From positions 30,222,601 through 30,286,600 of the forward strand of contig OZ026521.1 in the NCBI GenBank assembly GCA_964019695.1: DNA of 64,000 nt, given 5' to 3'. Within the stretch, counting starts at the first letter, position 1; every line of letters begins with the position of its first letter. The notes under the pieces were generated by a model that saw only the letters and a program-made list of their open reading frames with translations, searched no databases and had not been told where the DNA came from. Shown in pieces: positions 59,201 to 64,000 of this stretch. The stretch is from Loripinus fragilis (lineage: Eukaryota > Mollusca > Bivalvia > Lucinida > Lucinidae). The position numbers and the translations under genes were made by a program.

Positions 59201-62200
59201 AGTGATTCCTTGATGATTTACAAAGTCCATGACACAAATTTGATGCTTTGTTTGTTTCTCGATTAAAAGAAATAGGGGGAGCGCAGTGGCTCAGTGGTAG
59301 AGTGCTTGACTCCAGACCGAGGGGCCGTGGGTTCGAGCCTCACCGGCGTCACTGCGTTGTGGTCCTTGAGCAAGACACATTTATACTAGCTTAGTACTGG
59401 TTCTACCCAGGAAGACCCATCCCTGTTTAACTGAAAGATTGTTGATGCATTCTAAGGCATTTCATCTGGGTCTTCACTGTTTGTGACTATGTCACCCCAA
59501 TCTCAAAAAGTTTACATTTTAATGCGTTAATTTGATTTTAAATGGACAGTTTTCCATGTGTTAATTACAAATGAACACTCTTTAACATACAATCAAAACA
59601 ATTGTTCTGCCTTCTATTTTGAGACATAAATTAAAGCTGCTATCGAAGTGTTGTGTTTTTAAAGTCTGTCAGTATATTTTCAATGAAAAAGTCTTTAAGA
59701 CTGAGGGATTATTTCCCTACCTGTTATTTCAGCCACCTTAACAAAAGTGCCATTCTGCTGCCAATGCTTCTTATCTAATCCATCATAGATACAGGCGGCA
59801 CCTTGATTACACCATATCACTGAATCATTCTTTAGCACATGGGCAAAAGTGCAGTTGAAGAGTTCAACAAGCTCATACCATTCCAGAGTGTAGTTGAGGC
59901 CAGTGTCCAGATTGTGGAATCCGATGGCATCATGCATAATGTGCTGAAAACATATCCCAGGGGACAAAATTATTTAAATATTGCGCTTGTCCTGCAGGAC
60001 GAGTGACTTACAATTTTCACCTGTCCTGCAAACACATGCACTTGTCATTTAAAAGCATATGCAATAAAGAACATAATAATAAGGGAGTAATATGCAATAT
60101 GACTTCCTGGAGTAATTCTTACCAGAGCACCTGTCCTACAGGACAAGTACTTTAATTGGCAAGAATTACACATCCTTTCTAGATTTCACTCGTAATTACA
60201 AGCGGACGAGTGGAACTTTTGTCCCCTGTATCCAGGCCTCCAGATAAGAGTGCGTAATTGAAAATTATTATTCTTATTCCTAAACCAAAACATATGTTGT
60301 GGGTACTCAAAAGAACTGTCTCAATGAGACAGTTCTTTTGAGCACCCAAAACATATGCTTTAACTTATGGGTAAGAAAATAATTACATTTTAACGCCACT
60401 TTTTTTTTTTTTTTTATGCTTAACTGGACCTATGTTACCATATCTGCCTCAATATGTGCAAAGTGCACTTGCAAAAAGCAGGTATGCTTTGAAATTATTT
60501 ATACAACTATAAGAGCAGATACATTGTATGCTTTGAAAATGTTCAAAGGCTGTCTCAAAATCCTGAATTCAGGAATAATTCTGAAAGTTGGAACTAAATT
60601 TTATCAATGCTTCCTCAAACAGCCTGTTGGGTCACCATTGTTTTCTTGTATCTTATTGTCATAAATATTACATTAAAATTTTACATAGTTACAAAAATAA
60701 TAAACTTACAAATTTTCCAAGTAAATCCCCGAACTTGAACTCAAACACTGGAGCTTTTAGTGCATATACCTCTATTCTTTCAGTGGGCTTAAACTCTGGC
60801 ATTGAGTTTGGTGTCTCCCCTGTGGGACAGAATGGTACCACTCCTGCATGGCAATAAGAATTGAACTTTGGCCGAGATGGAAAACGTCTAAAATGAAACA
60901 AAAACAATATCCTAGGCTATCTATCATGGCAACTATGGTACTTCAGTATTAATAGAGGATCTTACATGAGTGCTCATGTTTTATTGAATTTATTAAACAA
61001 GATGGGGAAAAAAGATAAAATGCGAGGCTTGCCGAGGTTTTAATCTCTTTTTCGCAACGAGTTTAATAAATTCAATAATACAAGAGCACGAATGTTAGAT
61101 TCTATTTATCATATGACATTAAGATTACTTTGAAATCTCATTTCTGCCGTAAAACATTATACTTTTGCCATTATGTAGGACGTCATAACGTTTCCCTAAA
61201 ATCGATAAACCACTAGTGGTTTACAGATTTTATTGCATGGCGTTATTTCACTCCCAGACGCGACGTCATATGATAATAAGTGTTCCCTGAAAGATTTTTA
61301 AAATCATGAGTTTTGTAGAGTACGGTAAATGTTCTAAAATTTTGAATACTAGTTGCCTGCCAAAAAGGCCAAGACAAGCAGCACAGACCTCTGAAGAAGC
61401 AGTCTTATCAGGCTCTTCCCTGTTTGCTATTCTGACAAGCATTTTGCAAATTCCAGCTTTGAAAACCAACATTTTAGACTATTTGAGAAAAGAATGAGAA
61501 AAATGTTCAAAATTTAAGAACAATTACCGTTGTCAAAAGCTTAAAAAGATGCAAGCACTTATTGGCATTTCCCTTAATTTTGATGTTCTTATCTGAGTAA
61601 TTACTCAGGTACCAATATTTAACCCCTTTTTAATAGACCAATGGAACTGTCCATAAAGGGTAACTGCAGTTAAGCCAGGATGGTCCATAATATATTATAT
61701 TGAGGGGTTACAGGTTATTATTTCCCAAAAATATTATCTTTCTTCCTCTGAAGATCAATTTTGTCTTTATCAAACCCAGATGAAATGCATCATTATGCTG
61801 AGTTTCATCTGGGTCTACAGGCACCCAGATAAAAGTGTGTAACTGAAATTATTTTTTTTATTTCTCAACCAAATCATATGTTGTGGATACTCAAAAGAAC
61901 CGTTTCGATGAGACGGTTCTTTTGAGCATCCAAAACACATGTTTAAACTGATTGATAAGAAAATAATGGCCCTTTTTTATGATGAATAGTGAATAATGAG
62001 CCAAAAAAATAATGAATAGTGAATAATGACGGCCTAAAAATTAATGAATAATCCTTTTTTTAATGAATTGAAGAAAAAATTAATGAATAGTGAATAATCA
62101 GATTTCTTTGCCACCTTTCTTACTGTTAATGAATAATTGGTCATATTTTAATGAATATAGCCCAAAATTTTAATGAGATGAATAATGGGCTAAATTTTTA

Positions 62201-63274
62201 ATGAATAGTGAATACCAGACCCCCCCCCCCCCCCCATCCAGACCCTCATGACTGTGTGCTTAACCCATTTAAGCCTAGCATCCTTTTTATGAGACATCAG
62301 CAAACAGTGCAGAACCAGATCAGCCGCTGCAATATGCGGTGCAGCACTATGCAGCGTCTGATCAGGTTCAGCACTGTTTGCTTACAGAATGTACTTTTAA
62401 AATTTAAATGAATAGGCAGTAGTTTTGTAATGACTCCAAAAAAATATCCACAAAATCTTCAAACCAAAACAAAAAAATTTTTGATAGCCCCCAAAAATAT
62501 TGAAATTTTGAACCCAAAAAACTGGGCCAAGCCTATGTATATGTATATATGAAAATATCAGAGTACCCTGCCTGAGCTAGGTACATCCAGGGAAGGCAGA
62601 TGAGTCTCACTCAGATGGAATAATTATAAAAGTGGCTGAAAACAACTTTCATTTACTCCTTTCTTTCTCCATTTTGCATTCTTACACCATCTTATCTAAT
62701 GTTTCTTTCTTTAAATATTTTCCCTTTCAGTTTCTTAGTTGCACACCACTAAAGAAATATCTGTTGTGGCAGCTTAGTGTAAAGATGTAGATTTGCTGCA
62801 GCCAAGGGGGGGGGGGGGGGGGGTACTCTGATATTTTCATACATACGTAGGCTTAGGTCATTTTTTGGGGGTTCAAAATTTTGTTGGCAGGTTAACTGTA
62901 CTCGATAGACGGGGTAAATTATGATTACTGCCATTGATTTAGGCCAACTTTCTTAAGTATTAACCATGTTTCAGTAAAATTAATTTTCTTTTTTAATTTT
63001 GAACATTAACGATTGCCAGAAAACCATTAATGCTACTTGGCTGGTCATTTTAGAAAGCTGAACTTGTGCAAAAATTGCAATTTTGATGCCCCAATTTTCA
63101 TCATACTGCTTCGAAAAAATATCGTATTCCTTTTATATTGATATTACTAGATCGAATTGTGTGGAATTACCTGTAAGGAACTGGCCATTCTGACTGACAG
63201 GTGCTAAAATCAGCTAAAACGTACAAAATTACAACAATTAGGGTGACTTGGCCACCCATTATTTCTTGGATCAT
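52848..63274 (-). CDS. CLN5: CLN5, lysosomal soluble protein (BMP synthase / thioesterase fold)
   Basis: Five exons on the minus strand with GT/AG borders and matching phases: 63274-63171, 60887-60710, 59943-59721, 55719-55630 and 53272-52848. The product is 334 residues counted from ATG at 63259, or 339 from the in-frame ATG at 63274; an in-frame TAG precedes both. Vertebrate CLN5 is a soluble glycoprotein of the lysosome; loss causes Batten disease, and it is reported to make bis(monoacylglycero)phosphate and to act as a cysteine thioesterase. Seen (numbered from 63259): hydrophobic signal peptide 5-18; [13 protein letters not shown] at 25-37; IMHDAIGF with H93; EWYEL with E110; [14 protein letters not shown] with C204; YEYWFLPMK near the end. 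H93, E110 and C204 match the family's catalytic His, Glu and Cys by motif and spacing. Several NxS/T sequons are present. Complete and apparently functional. Confidence 0.95.
53395..53915. repeat. Two family B copies in the last CLN5 intron
   Basis: 53395-53535: partial copy with 'gtacccagatcaggac', GGCCTGATTTGGGTCCAAAC. 53690-53913: full copy with 'tgggtaatttttcatgaatg', TTGTCGTCTGCTGA, facing 'gatcaggcctgacatatgtc' arms, and end 'gacgcaaagagtta'. Confidence 0.7.
53916..54150. other. CLN5 intron, no feature recognised
   Basis: Several 'cagggagattttcctt'-like CAGGGAG words recur, but no clear element. Confidence 0.3.
54151..54470 (+). mobile_element. tRNA-headed SINE, type 1, second copy
   Basis: CCGGGCCGCGTAGCGCAGTG head, box B-like GAGTTCGATCCC, body colinear with 44811-45131, and tail 'caacaaaacaaacaaa'. 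TTTTATGCTTA occurs on both sides (about 54136 and 54473), a probable target duplication. Confidence 0.85.
54471..54835. other. CLN5 intron, no feature recognised
   Basis: AT-rich intron sequence without recognised elements. Confidence 0.3.
54836..54995. repeat. Foldback element with about 28-bp arms
   Basis: GTCTTTTGATATCAAGTTTA plus CCTGG at left (about 54855) faces CCTGGTAAACTTGATATCAA plus AAGAC at right (ending about 54974). Outer 'agaatacca' and 'tagtattct' also pair. The loop has GC-rich CGTCGGCAAGCCTCGCGA. Confidence 0.8.
55070..55170. repeat. Family J fragment
   Basis: 'cagacagcaaagacgctgat' through to TGGGTCTCCACTGTTTGCC, as in the family J right half. Confidence 0.5.
55180..55413. 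repeat. Family G inverted-repeat element, copy 3
   Basis: Best preserved copy. The outer 'ttataaaactttttaatgct' faces 'gtaaaatgttttataacc'; ATGCTCAACTCAACTGAGCA faces GCTCAGCTGAGTTGAGCAT; inner palindrome GCCAACAATTGTTGGC. Confidence 0.8.
55630..55719 (-). CDS. CLN5: CLN5 exon 4 (short)
   Basis: 90 bases, acceptor TATTACAG, donor GTAATA, phase 1 to phase 1. Encodes [20 protein letters not shown] and QTWTVEDKP. Easily missed because the longest open frame here is on the opposite strand. Confidence 0.9.
55893..56333. other. CLN5 intron with a weak inverted repeat
   Basis: 'actaaaattttatttttcaa' plus 'cattcatgatgtgatgaaa' (about 56165) faces a near complement ending 'aaaattttagt' (about 56320). 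A modest foldback of about 160 bp. Confidence 0.5.
56334..56541. mobile_element. Family H MITE, copy 2 (Tc1/mariner-like ends)
   Basis: ACAGTAAAACCTGTCTTAAG and 'cggccactcaaaaa' face 'tttttgagtggccg' and CTTGAGACAGGTTTTACTGT; TA lies next to both ends. Inner palindrome ATTGCAGAATGCTC / GAGCATTCTGCAAT. Confidence 0.8.
56542..57377. other. CLN5 intron with a partial family I copy
   Basis: 56850-57010 matches the left and right parts of family I (compare 58640-58850) without its central palindrome. No exon is expected here, because exons 3 and 4 join in phase. Confidence 0.45.
57378..57510. repeat. Family B palindromic MITE
   Basis: 'actctttgcccacta' start, 'cagtttggacccagatcaga', CGGGCCTGATCTGGATCCAA, and 'taaagagttaa' end. 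Confidence 0.7.
57511..57852. other. CLN5 intron, no feature recognised
   Basis: Nothing recognised. Confidence 0.3.
57853..58101. mobile_element. Family K MITE, copy 2, perfect 11-bp TIRs
   Basis: ATAATTGAGCC at 57853-57863 and GGCTCAATTAT at 58091-58101. The interior matches 1873-2115 throughout ('gcaaaggctctgatcagact', 'cgcacataccacattgttg'). Confidence 0.85.
58105..58265. repeat. Family B copy
   Basis: 'ttttggaccagatcagggcc', 'ctgtcctgatctgggtccaa', 'atcagcagatgacaaaagt'. Confidence 0.65.
58266..58639. other. CLN5 intron, no feature recognised
   Basis: Nothing recognised. Confidence 0.3.
58640..58850. repeat. Family I repeat, copy 2 (intact palindrome)
   Basis: TATTATGGAAAATGGAGCAT plus TTGCTC faces GAGCAA plus ATGCTCCATTTTCCATAATA around CAAAA. 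Then 'tgatatttcgaaggcgtcaa'. Confidence 0.8.
58851..59275. other. CLN5 intron, no feature recognised
   Basis: Nothing recognised. Confidence 0.3.
59276..59490 (+). mobile_element. tRNA-headed SINE, type 2, truncated, followed by a family J scrap
   Basis: GGGGGAGCGCAGTGGCTCAG head and GGTTCGAGCCTCACC box B, matching 45917-46124 up to 'gattgttgat' near 59445. It then switches to the family J end 'catctgggtcttcactgttt'. The SINE tail is lost. Confidence 0.8.
59721..59943 (-). CDS. CLN5: CLN5 exon 3 (catalytic His and Glu)
   Basis: 223 bases, acceptor TTTTCAG, donor GTAGGG, ends in phase 1. Encodes [26 protein letters not shown] and [18 protein letters not shown] small hAT-like element starts 14 bases upstream of the acceptor in the intron. 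Confidence 0.94.
59958..60228. mobile_element. 271-bp hAT-like MITE next to CLN5 exon 3
   Basis: CAGGGGACAAAA at 59958-59969 and TTTTGTCCCCTG at 60217-60228 are perfect inverted ends. TATCC flanks both (59953-59957 and 60229-60233). The interior has several GTCCTGCAGGAC-like palindromes. Confidence 0.82.
60230..60430 (+). repeat. Family C palindromic element
   Basis: CAAAAGAACTGTCTC / GAGACAGTTCTTTTG are compensated arms: the internal base differs from other copies on both sides, so the palindrome is kept. Flanks 'aaccaaaacatatgttgtgg' and 'cccaaaacatatgctttaac'. Confidence 0.88.
60710..60887 (-). CDS. CLN5: CLN5 exon 2
   Basis: 178 bases, acceptor CATTTTAG, donor GTAAGT, ends in phase 0. 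Encodes [20 protein letters not shown] to [12 protein letters not shown], with cysteines conserved in the family. Confidence 0.93.
60951..61275. repeat. Family F dispersed repeat, copy 2
   Basis: Colinear with 35476-35770, ending 'gacgtcatatgataata'. This copy shows the target as it looked before the LTR element arrived in copy 1. Confidence 0.75.
61276..61814. other. CLN5 intron 1, no feature recognised
   Basis: Only a family J scrap near 61790 ('catctgggtct'). Confidence 0.3.
61815..61970 (+). repeat. Family C palindromic element
   Basis: CTCAAAAGAACCGTTTC / GAGACGGTTCTTTTGAG with one mismatch; flanks as in other forward copies. Confidence 0.85.
61975..62215 (+). repeat. Degenerate tandem 'taatgaatagtgaa'
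   Basis: At least eight diverged copies of AATGAATAGTGAATAATG-like units, ending at a poly-C run of about 17-18 (62219-62236). Confidence 0.8.
62259..62405. repeat. Family J repeat, full copy
   Basis: 'ttaacccatttaagcctagc' start, CAAACAGTGCAGAACCAGAT, central palindrome around GCTGCAATATGCGGTGCAGC, CACTGTTTGCTTACAGAATG. Confidence 0.7.
62430..62905. repeat. Two family E pieces around a spacer
   Basis: 62430-62580 ends 'tgaaaatatcagagtaccct'. 62806-62905 begins with a poly-G run then GTACTCTGATATTTTCATAC. They are in opposite orientations, as if facing ends of one element or two separate insertions. Confidence 0.55.
63171..63274 (-). CDS. CLN5: CLN5 exon 1 (signal peptide)
   Basis: Donor CAG|GTAATT, phase 2. 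Two in-frame ATGs at 63274 and 63259. Encodes the signal peptide and the start of the mature protein (CQSEWPVPY). Confidence 0.88.
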
Positions 63275-63299
63275 GTGATGCTATGAATTGTCACATGAC
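63270..63299 (-). promoter_or_regulatory. Paired MiT/TFE-type E-boxes at the CLN5 start
   Basis: GTCACATGAC at 63290-63299 and ATCATGTGAT at 63270-63279 are both palindromic and both contain CACATG/CATGTG with T/A flanks. The M-box bound by MITF/TFEB has a TCATGTG core, and the lysosomal CLEAR motif is GTCACGTGAC. Regulation is inferred. Confidence 0.45.
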
Positions 63300-63678
63300 T
63301 GTCATGAGACCAAGACGGTAGGTTCGCTTTATGTCGAAATGGGGCCGATTAGCTCCCCCATAAGACCTTGTTTCATCCTCGGACCCAAATGTTAAAAAGT
63401 CCTTTTTTCTTTCTTTTTTTTTTGATTAATTGAGGCATTTCCTGGTATAGTCACTTACTTTTTTATATTGGTTCTAAAAAGCATGACTCTAATTAAAACA
63501 CAATATGTCATATATAAGATAAGGACCTTTTCATTTTTAGAGTTAAGCATATACGTAATTCTATATGTAAGCTTTTAAACACCATATATGTGCATTCTAT
63601 TCGGATAAAAAACGAAGAGAGACGACAATAAACATTGTTTCTGGTGCAAGATTCTATTGTGTTGTTTGTTTAAGAAAC

Positions 63679-63841
63679 AGATCAGCTCAAGCAGTGAATT
63701 GTTGAGTAATAATTCACCTTTTTGGAGGTCAGTTGTAAAGAAGATCAAATCACGAGCGCACAGCCTGAGTGATTTATCTTTGTACAACTGACCGACAAAC
63801 AGTGAATTATTACTCAACAATTCACGCACTAGAGCTGATCT
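63679..63841. mobile_element. 163-bp foldback element upstream of CLN5
   Basis: AGATCAGCTCAAGCAGTGAA plus 'ttgttgagtaataattcac' faces 'gtgaattattactcaacaa' plus 'ttcacgcactagagctgatct'. An inner layer, GGTCAGTTGTA and 'gatcaaatcac', faces 'gtgatttatc' and TACAACTGACC. Confidence 0.85.
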
Positions 63842-64000
63842 ATTTCGATTCTAACACACAATAAACGACGGAAACACATTCGAATTCTTCAGCTTCTTCC
63901 AACTTACCGCCATTGCACTGAAGAACTCCCGCCAATACTTAGACTACGTCGCATATGTTTACATGTAATTGAAACGTCTTTCAAGCGTAAAAACGACGTT
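63842..64000 (-). other. Possible upstream exon of a minus-strand transcript
   Basis: On the minus strand CAGTGCAATGGCG|GTAAGT (about 63920-63902) looks like a first exon ending in a strong donor. It could be a 5' UTR exon of CLN5. No supporting acceptor was found with confidence. Confidence 0.25.

Overview
The window is nuclear DNA from an animal. It is AT-rich and gene-poor, with split genes that have GT/AG introns, and it is crowded with transposable elements. The host genes are clearly metazoan: an LRR-Ig surface protein, a centrin and the lysosomal protein CLN5. The mix of short palindromic elements, tRNA-headed SINEs and an integrase-first Ty3-type retrotransposon suggests a mollusc, probably a bivalve. 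That assignment is an inference from style, because no species marker is present.

Layout. Bases 1-1014 (minus strand) hold the N-terminal part of an LRR-Ig protein that runs off the window. From 1 to 33 kb I find no host gene. This stretch holds palindromic MITE-like families, a 740-bp near-palindrome (16.1-16.8 kb), a mariner-type non-autonomous element (17.6-18.9 kb), tandem and dispersed repeats (19.1-23.4 kb), a G-rich block (25.1-25.4 kb) and a decayed non-LTR retrotransposon (26.3-31.7 kb, minus strand) split by three later insertions with inverted ends.

From 33.2 to 46.4 kb (plus strand) lies a centrin gene. Four coding exons are recognised; the initiator exon is not found. Its second recognised intron carries a complete 6.7-kb LTR retrotransposon (35771-42488) with two 753-bp LTRs that look identical and a 4-bp target duplication. 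Its domain order is Gag-protease-integrase-reverse transcriptase-RNase H, the order of the Gmr1-like group, not that of ordinary Ty3/gypsy elements. The reading frame changes once inside the integrase. The LTR has a row of heat-shock-element-like TTC/GAA motifs ending just upstream of a TATA box, which is the most interesting regulatory signal in the window.

From 46.4 to 52.8 kb there are more repeats, including a pogo-like non-autonomous element. From 52.8 to 63.3 kb (minus strand) lies a complete five-exon CLN5 gene. The predicted protein has a signal peptide and keeps the His, Glu and Cys known as the active site of the family. Two MiT/TFE-type E-boxes lie at its start codon. Its introns are packed with the same repeat families.

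The three host genes show no functional linkage. The common thread is repeat invasion: palindromes invaded by SINEs, transposons inside transposons, and MITEs a few bases from splice acceptors.
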